64,000 bases of DNA. Origin: Nissolia schottii (Eukaryota; Streptophyta; Magnoliopsida; Fabales; Fabaceae). Location of the stretch: contig QANU01094832.1 of assembly GCA_003254905.1 (NCBI GenBank), forward strand, positions 665,428 through 729,427, read 5' to 3'. The translations under genes and the position numbers were made by a program. The notes below the pieces were generated by a model. It did no database searches, was not told where the DNA came from, and saw only the letters and a list, made by a program, of their open reading frames with translations. Shown piece by piece: positions 33,780 to 46,869 of this stretch. The stretch's first letter is position 1; every line of letters begins with the position of its first letter.

Positions 33780-35301
33780 TCAAGCCTTAGGCTTGAGGAT
33801 CTTCACCTTCTCCCAAGTGAAATCAGGATCATCGCGTCCGAAGTGGCCATAAGCAGCAGTCTTCTGGTACCTGAATTTGCCCCCTCTTTGGAGATCAAGA
33901 TTGATGGCAATCATTCCTGGCCTGAAATCAAAGTTCTCCTTGATCAAAGCTAAGATATCCTTGTCTGGTATCTTCCCTGTCTTGTAAGTATCCACAAACA
34001 CCGAAAGCGGCTCAGGCACACCAATTGCATAGGAAACCTGCACAATGCACCGGCGCGCTAGCCCTGAAGCCACCACACTCTTTGCAGCCTGCCTCACAAT
34101 GTATGCACCACTCCTATCAACTTTTGTAGGGTCCTTCCCTGAGAAGGCACCACCGCCATGAGCGCCCCAACCGCCATAGGTATCGATGATGATCTTCCTC
34201 CCGGTGAGCCCTGCATCGCCATGAGGCCCTCCAATCACAAACCTCCCTGAAGGGTTGAGGTGGAAGATGGTCTTGTCATCAAGGTACTCTGCTGGGATCA
34301 CAGGTTTTATCACATGCTCCTTCAAGTCCTTTCCAATCTGGTCATTTGTGACAGACTCATCATGCTGTGTTGAGATGAGGACTGTGTGGACCCTAATAGG
34401 GACCATGGCACCATTATCATTCTTGTACTCAACAGTTACCTGGGTCTTACCTGTCCAAAAGCACACGTGTGTCGCCTTTGAATGAGTTAAAGAGATGAAA
34501 AGGGTTTATAAGGTATGGATCGGAAGAAGGCCAATAAGTACTAAAGCCTTTTGGTCAAAGTAATCCAATCCATACTCCTAATAACTAAATCCAACATTCC
34601 AAAGATGAAGCTCGAAAAATCAGTTTTTAGCTTTTCAGTACAAGAGTATCCTCCCAACAAAATTTGTTTTCAAGCTTTTTCAGGTCTATACAAAAATCAA
34701 CTTTTTACAATCACCTTTTTTCAAACACTGAAACAAACTCACCCGTTAACCCCCAATCATTTAAGCCAGAAACCCAATGCTAAATTTCGAAAACATTACC
34801 ATCAGGCCTCAGCCAAGGGCATGTCTTGTTCTTCCTGACCTCAGTGAGCTTGGCACCAAGCTTGGTGGCCAGCACATGAGTGAGTGGCATCAGCTCAGGT
34901 GTCTCATCTGTGGCATAGCCAAACATGTGGCCTTGGTCACCAGCACCAATCTCCTCAGGCTTCTTTGTCAAGTGGCCATGAACACCCTGTGCAATGTCAG
35001 GGCTCTGCTGCTCAATGTTGACAAGGACCTTGCAGTTGTCAGCATCGAGGCCAACATCGGCCGAAACAAAGCCGATTCCCCGGCACGTGTCTCTGACTAT
35101 CTTCTCATAGTTCACATTTGCATTGGTTGTGATCTCACCAAAGACCATGACCATGTTGGTCTTCGTGCAGGTCTCACATGCGACCTTGCTGTCTGGGTCT
35201 TGCTCCAGGCAGGCATCAAGGATGGCATCTGAGACCTGATCACAGATCTTGTCTGGGTGACCCTCGTTTACGGATTCCGAGGTGAATAGAAAGGTATCCA
35301 T
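33780..35301 (-). CDS. SAMS: S-adenosylmethionine synthetase
   Basis: Two coding exons, 34800-35301 and 33780-34450, give 390 aa, close to the usual 390-396. The enzyme makes S-adenosylmethionine from methionine and ATP in the cytosol, the methyl donor and precursor of ethylene and polyamines. Motifs: [13 protein letters not shown] with the catalytic His at residue 15; the signature [15 protein letters not shown] starting at 119; the glycine-rich [19 protein letters not shown] from 266; and the C-terminal [20 protein letters not shown]. The intron (34451-34799) splits [13 protein letters not shown]; most plant family members as I know them have an uninterrupted coding region. A leader intron of about 1 kb is also likely (donor near 36375, acceptor near 35311), as is common for this gene. 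No break was seen. Confidence 0.97.
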
Positions 35302-36494
35302 CTATGTTCTTCAAAAAAAAAATGGAAAAAGAAGGCCAAAATGCCCAAGAATGCATGTTACTTCAATCATTTTCATACAATAATCACAATAATAATAATT
35401 GAAAGGGAAAAAAAAGTGTAGAAGCAGATAACTTGGGATTGTAAAGGCAACTTCTGTTGCATACCTAGTTATCAATCCATGTCATTTAGCATTTTCTACC
35501 GCAACCATAGTATCATATAGTATATAAAAGGTTTTTATTTTTTACTTTGGTAACATTAAAAAATTTCTCTTGATAAAATGTCAACTTAAAATTTGGTACA
35601 CTATCATCAAATAATTAAATATTTTGACTATTGACATATTTTACGATAAGATACTATGGTATCATCTAATTTATGTAATCAACTCTACTTGGAAACACAA
35701 GACAAGACTATTTTTGTAACATCAAATAAAGTAAACAAGCCAAAGTTACTGCTCTCTCCATAATCATTGTCGTGATCATACTTTAGTGATATGGCAATAA
35801 TTCACATTTAACAACATAAATCACCAATAGGGGCCCACAAAAGGAAAATTACTACGTATAAATGTATAATAATTGGACTACATGTGAATTTGTAGCAAAT
35901 TGTTGATGTAACTACGTATTTAGAGATCTAGATGTATACCAATCAAACATATATGTACGCCTAGATCTTCTTATATTAATCTGTTTAGCAATATTCCACA
36001 CTATATAATTTTCATTCTCTCTTATTATAGCATTGCGATCCAAACAAGCATGATTCATAACAGAACAGTCACAATTCACAATTAACGAGATCTGCGAGTG
36101 CTGCAGCTACCTAGCACCGATCCTTCAAACAATTAACGAGATCCATTAATGAAATTTGCATTATTCACACACAAAATGTTGAGCAACGAAATAACAAGAA
36201 CCAGAAGAAAGAAAGAAAAAAAAATACAGCATTCAATTTGTCACATAACAGAAGCAGCAAGCAAGTGCAAAATGTTAGATCTAAACGGAAGCTTAAAATG
36301 CAGAGAGAAAAGATACATAGCGCATTCATCTCATTTCTATACTTTGAATTAAGAAATTGAAAGAGAGATTACGTACCGTGTGTATTGTACTTTTTCGCTG
36401 CGAGAGTGAGAAGAAAAAAATGTGAACAAGAAACAGAAATGGAATGCAAATCTGGAAGGTGAGGAATTTGAAAGAGAGATCGCCATGAGTTACG

Positions 36495-36504
36495 TATATA
36501 TATA
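36495..36504 (-). promoter_or_regulatory. TATA box of the SAM synthetase gene
   Basis: TATATATATA lies on the gene's sense strand, about 120 bp upstream of the probable leader-intron donor (CACACG|GTACGT near 36375). Spacing is compatible with a transcription start near 36470. Confidence 0.5.
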
Positions 36505-36559
36505 GTGTGTGAGAGAACGTGGACGCAGCACGCATGACTCGCTCCAACTCTCTCAACTT

Positions 36560-38218
36560 AATTTTACAGCACTCCTACATATATTATCTTGTGAGATTTT
36601 TTCATGCGGTGGTTCATTTAAACGAAAAACGTGATCAATGATTTAATGCTTGGTGGCATGAAATTATAAAGCATTTTTGTAGAAGTTTTTAATCTTGTGT
36701 GATTAATTAATATGGTAAAACATTTTACCCATGGAATATTAAAATTAATTCCTTAAAGCAATCTCTTTAACTAAATAAGAGGTCAAGAGCAATTCACATC
36801 TCCTTTGGTATTGGTAATAAGCTAAGGGATTTGTGAGTTAGAGGGCACACAACAAATGATCTCTATCTCAAAAATTAAGATAGAGTGATGGTACATATGA
36901 TTGAATAATTCATGTGCTTTGAGTCTGTGAAATGGAGTATATCGTTTGTAAAATTTTTTTACTATGTCATTAAATCAAATCATTTTATATGCATGATTTT
37001 TTTCACCAAGTAAGTAAAAGAATTCACTATTTTTTCTTATGTTCATCTTTGGCTTAATCTTTTCATAATAAGAGACCATTTTTTTTTACTTTTATCTTAA
37101 TCTTTAGCTTAATATATTTGGATAGAATTGGATCCAAATATATTAGCTCAAAGATGAACCTAAAAGAAAAAAAAAATAAAAGAGAAAAAAACCCGAAGGG
37201 AGCACATTATAGGAGCAAGCATGATGCCAAAAAAAATAAGTCTCCTTAATTAAACACAACCAACAACATTCTCACCACATTTAACAAATTGAAGCCTGTG
37301 CTAATCGAATATATGTTTTAAATAACTAAAGACAGTGATCATTGATCAATTGCTTATTGATGATGATGATGATATAATCTTTGCCAAGGTCCAATTGTTT
37401 AGCAACATCAAATGATGGGAACAAAAGCACTAGAACGGGCAATGGCGATGATTAATGCCAATTGAGCACTCTTTTCTCTCAATTGATGCCTCACCACTAG
37501 CATCATTTCTAAACTTAGAGTAGTTGTCACTTGTATCTCAATTTTTCAAGTTCTTGTGAAAGTAATTAAAGCACGACATGAAAGCAAGAAACAAAATGTT
37601 ATTTTCATTATTTCTTTTAAAAATATTGAAAAAAAAAGAAGAATTAATCGAAAAGAAAAACGAAAAACAGTCAATGAAAGTATGAAACCATAAACTAAAC
37701 AAAACCTTAACATTTTTAATCAAAACTATTTTTTTTCTTGATTCCTCAGCCAATGCCGGTTAGAAAACCCCCTAAAGTAATTTATTAATCTTCTTAATTA
37801 ATACATATGCAAAACCTTGAAATGATAGATATTAGAAAACGGAGGTGTTAAAGAACTACTAAAACTTGCACTGAACAATCAGAATCAGCATTTGGAATAG
37901 CAAAACAATAAGAAAATTACATTCAAAGTACTAAAATCTCAAGTCCGTCAACAAGTAATTGAACCTTCAAAGTACAAAATCTCAAGTTCCATTTCCATCC
38001 TGGGATGTGGAATAGCTTGTTGTATGATTATAGCCTCTTTCTTTTCCCCTAACAGCAGATCAGGAACCAATCTGAATTATTTTTAAACAATACGATCGAC
38101 GAGCACATGACATCCCAGTAATCAATAGTTCTCGATTGGAGTTAAGAAACGTGTGCAGAAAAGAATGTACATCATAACAGAAACAAATAACCTCGAGGCA
38201 TTTTCGAAGAAGTTGTAA
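36560..38218. other. Intergenic DNA between SAM synthetase and DUF4079 genes
   Basis: AT-rich, with several simple-sequence runs such as GATGATGATGATGAT near 37355. No gene recognised. The end near 38218 probably holds the 3' region of the DUF4079 gene. Confidence 0.4.
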
Positions 38219-40047
38219 TCAATAACTGAGGCCTAATTGAAGTCCAAGGGCAGCATGAATAAGAAAAAGTGTCATGATACCACTTCCCAAGATGCCATGA
38301 ACATTCCTTAGTCCAGGATTTTCCTGAAGATAGTAAAAGTAAATAAAAAATGAATCATGGATGTAAAGTTTTGAGCTCTATTATTAGCTGCTGGGTTCTT
38401 CTTGCAGATATACACTCTAGGACACCTTTTTGTTTTATTAATTCGTTATCAACTCATTTCTAAGACAAATTTCATTGCTTCTTTTTCTTTAAATGTGCAT
38501 GCATAGAGTGCGCAAGAAATTAATAAACATGTTCTGAACATCAATGAAAAAGAAAAATGAAAAGAAATCAACACAAGCTAACTGGATATAACCAGTTACC
38601 TCAAACAGCGAAGGCAATATGGTTTGGATTGTCAACAAAGCAAGGCCTATGACGCCTGTAACAGCATGAGGACTGCAAACAAAAAGCAACATTATACAAT
38701 GCAGCATGAGATTGTTGTTTATTCCAACAAATGAAAATTTGAATCAAGACATCTTACAATAGAAATTAGAATTTAACAACTACAATGTTCAACCATGAGG
38801 AGAAGTCAATGACAGATAAAAATGCATGGTTGCTGATTACCTCTCAAAAATCGGTCTATCCGAGGTGAGTAGAGATGTTACTCCGCCAGTAGCTCCAAGA
38901 GCGAAGAAGAAAAACATTCCGGCTAAAAGCTTTGGGTGCAAGTCCTTGGCCTTGGCCTTTTCCTCCTGCAAAAGATTCAAGAAAAAATCTATAGATACCA
39001 AGCTAACTAACTGTGTTGATATATAGTATCTAAATGTGAAGAAGTAAAATTGGAAAGAATACCATACCACATCATCAGAATAACGTATGCGAAAACCCAG
39101 ATAGGTACCATAGCCACCCATAGCAAAGAGCACAACTGCCTGCAAGTCGAAACCAATTCATTTCACAACAAATACAAGTCCTTTCTATATGATTAACAGT
39201 ATACAAAGTATGATTTAAAATTATAAGCATAGCACATACTAAAATCCAGTAGTGCATATGTTACTTCACAGCCCAAGTCTATAAAACTATAATGGTGAAT
39301 TTGATACCAAATACAACACATCTGACATCTCTCATAAGCATAACTGCATAAGCATATCTATCTCACCTCAATACATACATATTTCAATATTCACTCATAC
39401 TCCATTAGAACAAAGTGTCCATATAATGTCACAATGTCTATATTCAAAAATACATTTTTCCCATTCAAAAAACTGTTACTATGTACTCATAAGCTACAAT
39501 ACCTACCATGTTGCCAGGGTGACCCCAATGCACAAGCCAGTCAGGGAGGTTCCATGACTTGACAAGCTCAACAAACGGCCCAAATGCAGAACTCACAGCT
39601 CCAGCTGTTTAACACCCATTTGAAATTGTTAATCAAGATTTGAACTATTTCAATTTCCAAATTAAAATTGATTATTTTGAACCAAGACCCAGGAAAATAA
39701 GAATGCTACATAGAAACTTGTTGAATTGAACAAAGAGAGGGATTGAATTAAGCACCTCCTGGTAAGAGAGCAGCTGCACACAACAGTGGCAATGGAGAGA
39801 AAGAGTACAAGACAGTTTCACCCTTCTCCTCCAACTCTTCTTCATGGGTTTCAGGCAACTCTTGCTTCGCCACAAAACACTTGTGGTGAAGCATAGGTCT
39901 TGTTGTTGCGAAAGAGTGATGAGGGGAAAGAGTACTTGGAACTTGAAGTAGAGGTAGTGGAGAAGAGTGGAATGAAGACGGTGACAACAACAACATAGGA
40001 CGGAGACCAACAGCACCACCACCAACAGAAGCAGTAACCATAGCCAT
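38219..40047 (-). CDS. Plastid DUF4079 membrane protein
   Basis: Six exons: 39756-40047, 39507-39604, 39068-39139, 38841-38965, 38600-38672 and 38219-38323, giving 254 aa with consistent phases. Residues 1 to about 50 are Ser/Pro/Leu-rich with few acids (LLLSPSSFHSSPLPLLQVP), typical of a chloroplast transit peptide. Hydrophobic segments follow: FSPLPLLCAAALLPG, AVVLFAMGGYGTYLGF, LLAGMFFFFALGATGGV, AVTGVIGLALLTIQTILP and GIMTLFLIHAALGLQLGLSY. LHPKLLAGMFFFFALGATGG followed by HAVTGVIGL and VHGILGSGI resembles the DUF4079 family shared with cyanobacteria, probably in the thylakoid membrane. Histidines recur in the membrane parts (LHPK, SPHA, VHG, IHA), which could hold a cofactor, but this is conjecture. 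A GGGCC motif lies about 170 bp upstream. Confidence 0.85.
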
Positions 40048-40159
40048 GTTCTTGAAATGTAGTGAGTGTTGTTGTCGGGGAGTATGTTGGTGAGTGAGAG
40101 TGAAAAAGCTCAGAAGGAGGATAGAGAGACGAGCGGAAAGGTGTGGAAAGAGACACGCT

Positions 40160-41124
40160 TATGCAAATACCACCTTTCCACGTGGTTTCAACACGCTCCT
40201 TTCTCTCCTTCTTTTTGGGCCTATTTTAGTGTCATAAATTGGGCTAAAGTTTGTCCACAAATTTCTTGTAATTAAATTGTGTAACATACCCAAAAAACAT
40301 ATCATATCACTATATTTAATCTTACAACTGCAGTTATTTTCTATGGAAAATTCGAAGCATTACTCTCATTAGTAATTAGTTACTAGCCTTTTTATACATA
40401 CGTGGCTACTTTCACTTTCATGATTTTATGGCACGAAGTGACAGCTGCAACATAAATCAATTGATGAATTTACATATATGGCTACTCCCATTCTTATGGT
40501 AGTTTATACTGGTTTGCGTGAGTGGCTTTCAAAACTACCAAAAAGAATAGCTGATAAAATGAAGTACTGAAATAAAAAAAAAAAAAGGTAAGGAAGGAAG
40601 CTATGGTTTTCTCCTTATTGATCGGTACAATGATGATGGCATATAAATTTGGAGCTATGACCTCTTGCAAACTACCCAATTCTCTCACCACTTGCCCACC
40701 TCGTGCTGTATGGCTTATTTTCTTCTTCTAAGTCCAAACTAATCCTTGTACAGTCCGAGATGATGTCATAATCTCAATATTAATCTCATCATAGACCTAA
40801 ACTTTAATGTACAAAATGGATGGTATTGAAAGAAACGATCAAAATTCTGCTGATTCTTGCATGCTTGTGTCCCCTTTGTGGCCTTGTCCTTATTGCCGCT
40901 GGTGATTGTTCAGAAACTCACAGAAATTGTCTTCATGTTTATGTACCCTACAACAGTCCACCCTGGTATTAGGGCAATCTACGTCAAGCACTTCAGTATT
41001 ATTTAAAGTTTAAAATTCATATGAAAGTGCTGAAATTAACTATAAGTGCCTGTAAGCCAAAGATAACATTTAAATTGATACCTTTTTATATACATCTAGC
41101 AATTATGACATGAGCCAAAATGCA
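40160..41124. other. Intergenic DNA between DUF4079 and PTST-like genes
   Basis: Promoter side of the DUF4079 gene and 3' side of the next gene. No additional coding region supported. Confidence 0.4.
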
Positions 41125-44100
41125 TCATCGTCTATCTACTCTTAGAATGTTGTTACATATGTGACCCCTAGTGACTGACTCCCTTTGAGGATCTACTATC
41201 CAGTGGCCATCAACAACAAATTTGATCTGCAACAAACATATTCAATTCAATCTGAGAGGTTATGCTCAGCAACTCAAAACGGTAACAGAAACAAGGAATA
41301 TCAAAATTACCAAATAAAAGAATTTCATCTTATGCACAACTAGTCTACGAGATATTCACTCCAGATTATGACTACACGAAATCTCACATTGCTTGGTATG
41401 AACACCGTACTTCAAGCAACAGCTAGCTAGAAACAGAAGGAAAAATCTTGCTTCCAAATGCTAATTTTTTGTTGTGTTAGTTGAATCAATATAAACCCAT
41501 ATAACAGTCTAATTCACATTATAAACAAGGTTTAAGTTTCAAGCTTGAGATGTTCACAGTATTTAGGCAATCACTTATCGGTAAAAAAGGGAAGAAAGAA
41601 AACTTTGGATAATAAAGCATATGCAAAGGATATGGCTCTGAAACAATAAGGAAAACAAAAGTGGCCTTCAATTTGCTGCCCTACATTGTGTGATTAGCAA
41701 ACATGGACTGATGTCCAAAGGCCAACTGATACGTCAATTTTAGTGACAAAAGAAAAAATGCAAAAACTTACAGAAATATACACAAATGATATTACAATAA
41801 TAAACAGATAAATCCAAACAAACATGTAACCAATATGGTAGTTGAGTATTAATTTTAAGAACGAAAAATATCATAGCCAAGGTTAGGACATATGTGATTA
41901 TTGCAAGTAAGATAGTCCATGAAAATCAACATAAATAATGTAAGCTTCTCAAATGTACCAAGTCAACCTTCTACTAATAGGCATCAAGAAATGTTTCTCC
42001 TATAAGTACAACAACTATAGCCTGAAGTAAATTGAATTGATAATATCCAATTATTAGTATGACGGATATCAATAGCATAATTTTTGGTAAAACATGCACA
42101 CACCTCATACACACCAGGATAAAGCCACAGCATCGTCGACCAAAATCTGGATCTCCTGGATATTATTACAATGAAAAGCAGATATAAATTTTATTTTTAA
42201 GACAGTTGACTGATTCAAATACTAATATGATATCATAATATTGTTATTTTATGAAAGTATGCAAAGTGTTTTTCAACTCTGTATCCCTTACAACATTGGC
42301 TTACTCTCAGAACATTAACAAATCACTGAAATGACACCTTCAGCCTCAATCCTAATGGTCATCTAAACAAAGGCCCCCAGTATATTTCCTCTTATACGAT
42401 CAACAAACAATATCAATATGTAATCACTAATCAACAAGAAGATCAGAATGATGGAAAATAAATTTGTAATAGGAGTTAATGGTAACTAACGAAACATTTT
42501 CCATTAGATTTGAAGCCTTGGTACAAAACATCAGCATCTTATCACTAAATGTTTCGAACCTTGATCCACCAAGGTCTATGGCACTAGCTGACGGTTGAGG
42601 ATCCATTTTGATTCGATGATGCCAACCATTGAAGCTACCCGCAACCTCCACAACATCACCATCGCCACTGAACTCAACCTGAACCTGGAAATAAAATGGA
42701 ACAGAGCACCATCAGCAGGCTTCTTGAATCTTTTTGCTGATGAAACTGGGCCTGGTACTGTGATAGGTACCTAGCCATAGAAGATAGAAACGGAAGAACA
42801 GGCTGTATATTAGGAGTATTGGAGGTTACTCCAAGAACAAGAACGGAAATACAAAGTGTTGCTGAGTATTTGAGAGACTAAGCTACTCTCCCAATTCCAA
42901 GACCTCTCCAATTGTGAGATACCCCTCAATACCCCTCCCTTATGCTTATATAGTTCTAAACTTCACACCTGTTCAGCATATTTCTCTCTCCTTTCTAACC
43001 TTGCCTGGCTGGCACAGTTAGTTACAAAACCCCTCACCTATGCCTTCACCACACACCCCACACACATCAGCCAATAGGGGAATTAATAACAACATTAGTA
43101 ATAATATTGGGGACCTAAAACTTGGACTTTTTGCAGAACTAAAACATAACTCTATAAAGGCAGTGATTCGGTGGTACTGGTGTTAAAGTGAGCTCACAAG
43201 TTAGGGAATTTTCTAACATACCGTAATAAGTTGATAATATTTTATTTAATTTATTCAATTTCATAACAACATTTGTACACAAAACTGCTTTAAAATTTGA
43301 AATAGCTAACCACAAGGCCAAGAAAATACAAGATGCAATGAATAAAAGTCCACACGTGCAGATGCAATACCTCCTTTAGTCCTGAAAGACTTTCTTCAGC
43401 AACATGTAACTCGGCATCTTTTTCAGATATAAGTTTTCTGGCTTTGCTGATTTCTGCCTCTGCCTTGGATTGTAAGACCGACAAAGCAAGCTGAAAGCAA
43501 CAATAACATGTTGCTAAGTGAGTTGTGTCTGAAATAACTGTCATGCATTGAAGAGAGAGATGGGAGAAATGTATATACACACATGCTGCTATCTTTCTAG
43601 CATTTTCACTCTTTTACCTTTTCTCTTTCTTTTTATTAATTTCATTTTTTTGGTTGACCTTTATTTTTAGTTTAATTTTTCTCCACCAGCTCATAATGAG
43701 CTTAGAGATGTTTTTTTCCCTGGTGAATCAGAGGCGTCAGCCTAGAGAAACATTATTTCAAATGCTAACAATAAAAGTAGCAGAAACCATCTATATGTAC
43801 CTAGCAGTACCAATTATCAAAAATTGCCCATTTACCTTTTCCTTCTCAATCTGTTCCTTCAGTCGAGACAGCTCCAACTCCTTCTGGTACTAAGCACCCA
43901 ATACCATTTACAAAAGGAAGAGAAAAATAAAACCCAACAAGTTATATTTTATACTATTCTAAACAAAAATTAGACAAGAGCCCAAGATTGATAAACATCA
44001 AAACCATAAAAGAATCTTTATAATTACTACCAGCATGAACTTGAGATGATTTATCTCACTTTGATTTTGCACCTTTGGAGCCAGCTGCATAATGAGAAGT

Positions 44101-46731
44101 AAAAAAGCAAAAAATCAAGGTCACGGGTAGCAGTCAATCCATCGGGAATGAATTTCTGGATATTCAAAGCAAAATGACCTCAGTATCTGAATGCTTGTTG
44201 AAACCAGTAGTTAGATCCTCATTTGGCATGTGATCATCCCTATATATAATTTGAATACAACAAAGGAAAAAAAAAGGGGGCTCATTTCAAATGCAAACAT
44301 CAATGCAGTTCCCACAATCCTAGTTGAAAATTAGCAACTATATAACATAAAATACTTACTGAAGAAGCTGATCTAATGTTCCAGATGGAACAACATGCTT
44401 AGATGTTGATGATTTCCAATTAAGTTCCTTGACATTGTTATCTTTAGGTGGATTGGTGCTTAGTGGCATATTGACAACAGGTTCTGATTCATTATACACT
44501 TTGCTTTCCTGAGAATGATCCCCATTTGAAAGGCCAGAGACATGATCTAAGAATCAAACAACCTAACTTATGAATTGCCCAAACTCAAAAGGTAACAATA
44601 GGAAAAATATTCACATAATTTGGGTAGAGGCAACTGAAAATATCTTTTATAATCAATACGCTGAAACTCAAATCAGAAGCTACTGTTGTGAAAGGCATAA
44701 GTATAGGCTCCGATGATGATGACTATATGAACCTGCATATCAGAGTTACCTTCAATTGGATCTAAATCTCCATTCTGAATAAAATTTGCAACCTTTTCCT
44801 TCAAAGACAAGTTGGTTGAAGAGTCTAGAGTTATTGAAATGCTGTCAGCAGAACGAACAAGTGAATCAATTTCGTTGTCACCAGATAAGTCTTCCATTAT
44901 GGAAACTTCAGAGGCCGAGGGAATGTCTTCAGCAATATTGTTATTGCTGTCATCTAGAGCCAAAGCATTGAGCACTTTGTCTTCAGTGTCAAGAGCAGAA
45001 TCATTAGATGAAGTGTTGTGATGGTTTTCTATGGAAGGAACTGCCGAAGGCAAGGTTTTGTCTCCAACCAATTTTCCCACTGAATCATCCTCACACTCCA
45101 AATTTCCAGAATACTTTGTGTCCAATGATGGTTCACCAGAGATTTCTGTAGGCATGGAACTTTGGTTATAAAAGTTGGTAAAAAAACCTTCACTTGAACT
45201 ACTGCATTTGTTCTCCACAACAGCCACTTCAGTTGGGTACAATTTCTCCTCTACCACATGGTTTACCTCTTCGGCATGATCTTTTGGCTCTACTAGGGCA
45301 TTGTCCACTGTTAAATTAGCCGATGATTCTGCAGGTATGGAAGTGCATTCATCTAAACTTAGAGTTGAGTCAATGTCCGAACTTCTTGAATTGTTCCCTT
45401 CAATTGATGTCGTGACATCATTGACCAAACCATCCACCTTCACATTCTGACCTTTAAATTTGTATTATATCATGTCATCAGTTATGATCACACATAATCC
45501 AAAGTAAAGAGTCCATTAACAAAGAAAAAATGTATTTGACCTGTCAAAAGACCTTCACAATCATCTGCAGCATCCAGTCTCTCATCTAAACTTTCCATGT
45601 CCAAGGAACCGGTGTTGGCATTGAATGAACTTGTGAGAAGCTCCTCAATTTGTTTATGTCCTCTTCGTCTGACAATGTTTGCCAGGTCATTCCTATAAAA
45701 GAGAAAGGTAAAAAATAAAATAGCTTATGTAAAACTTCCTTATGTTATAATCCAATTTTACATTTTTTTCGCTTAAACCATTAGTGTCTAGAGTCTACTA
45801 CTAGAACATGACTAATCTAGTTCGAGTGAAATTAGCCATCTATGGGAGTAAAGTTTTCCTACCACTACTCAAACTCAAGACCTTGTTTAAGGGAACAAAT
45901 GTTGCACCACTTCAATCATCTACATTGGTGAGCTTAATTATGTTAAACAATGGATGCAAATCAAGCAAATAAATAAACTACAGCAGAGGCACGTCATAAT
46001 ATTATCTAACATCATATTTTTTCTTTCCTTTTTTCTAAATCACAAGTATCCAAAAGTACTTTTATGGTTCAAACTCTTCATGCACTAGAATTCTCTGTCC
46101 GCAAGACTCAAACTCGAGGATAAGTTTGCTAAAGAGGAAGCAGCGCCAAACCACTTGAACTATCCAAGCTCGAGCAAATATCATATTTATTTAACATTGA
46201 GAGGTAAATGATTGATCAGTGAAAATTTCAATGGTTCAATTAATTTGAATATATATATATNTTTGGAATAGATGCGAAGAAAGAGAGAGGAGAGAGGATG
46301 TACCATCCGTGGAGCAAGAGCTCCTTGGTGGAGGGAATGTGGTGGTCCGGAAGCCCAACGGAGGCGAGGAACTGGCGGATTTCGTCGCAGATCTCGGCGT
46401 CGCTTTTCAGCCTCCTCCTCCTGCTCCTCCTGCACCAAAATTAATAAACATTCAAAAATTCAATCACCTATTTCCTTCTTTTTTCTTTAATTTTAAAAAT
46501 AAGAAGTAGAAATTGAAGAAACCTTGTTGTCCTTGAGTTGTTGGTAGAAGAAGAAGAAGAAGCGCGTAAGTGGAAGTGCGTGGGAGTGGATTGGAGGAGA
46601 AGGTGGCTGGGAGAAGAAGGTGGAAGCGTGATACAGCTTGGGGTTGGGGAGAATGAGAAGAAGAAGCAGAGGCTGCAGCTCCCCATTACAGCATTCGCAT
46701 GCACCATGCGCGTGTGATACACTCGCTTCAC
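41125..46731 (-). CDS. PTST2/PTST3-like starch protein with CBM48 domain
   Basis: Twelve exons: 46523-46731, 46304-46429, 45541-45692, 44750-45451, 44360-44546, 44179-44239, 44031-44084, 43836-43889, 43371-43490, 42560-42684, 42104-42155 and 41125-41226; 647 aa from the first ATG (ATGs at 46707 and 46686 are possible too). A Ser-rich plastid transit peptide comes first, then [19 protein letters not shown] and [21 protein letters not shown] long acidic, Ser-rich middle (exon 4, 234 codons) follows, then coiled coil ([35 protein letters not shown]) and a C-terminal CBM48/AMPK-beta glycogen-binding domain ([36 protein letters not shown]). Known PTST2 (rice FLO6) and PTST3 bind malto-oligosaccharides and help initiate starch granules in chloroplasts. 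The acidic middle favours PTST3, but the paralogue is not settled. Confidence 0.88.
42720..43085 (-). mobile_element. LTR-like retroelement relic in PTST-like intron 9
   Basis: On the minus strand there is a TATA-like CTATATAAGCATAAGG, GTTTTGTAACTAACTGTG upstream of it, and downstream a stretch (CTATCACAGTACCAGG) resembling the zone around a tRNA-Met primer site. Looks like a lone, broken terminal repeat in the same orientation as the host gene. Ends approximate; no coding part seen. Confidence 0.35.
46261..46261. other. Ambiguous base (N)
   Basis: The only non-ACGT base in the window, at the end of an AT dinucleotide run in intron 2 of the PTST-like gene. Likely an assembly or sequencing uncertainty at the repeat. 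Confidence 0.95.
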
Positions 46732-46854
46732 TCTTTCTCTCTGAGCTAAAAGCAGCTCTCTCTCTCACACACACACCCCCCAGTGAGTGAGTGAGTCTCT
46801 CACCTGAATGAATACAAACGAAGGTGATTGAAAGGGTGAGACTCTGTTTTATGG

Positions 46855-46863
46855 ATATATATT
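46855..46863 (-). promoter_or_regulatory. TATA-like box of the PTST-like gene
   Basis: AATATATAT on the sense strand, about 125 bp upstream of the first in-frame ATG at 46731. Confidence 0.4.
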
Positions 46864-46869
46864 CGCTTT

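Noticed and set aside
34777-35232. Long open frame on the plus strand (about 150 codons)
   Set aside because: It is the antisense reading of the conserved SAM synthetase exon and resembles no protein.
39672-40156. Alternative minus-strand frames at the start of the DUF4079 gene
   Set aside because: Only the frame from 40047 joins in phase to all five later exons.
46187-46509. Several overlapping open frames rich in Arg, Glu and Pro
   Set aside because: They are other frames of PTST-like exon 2 (46304-46429), whose true frame is fixed by [19 protein letters not shown] and by splice phase.
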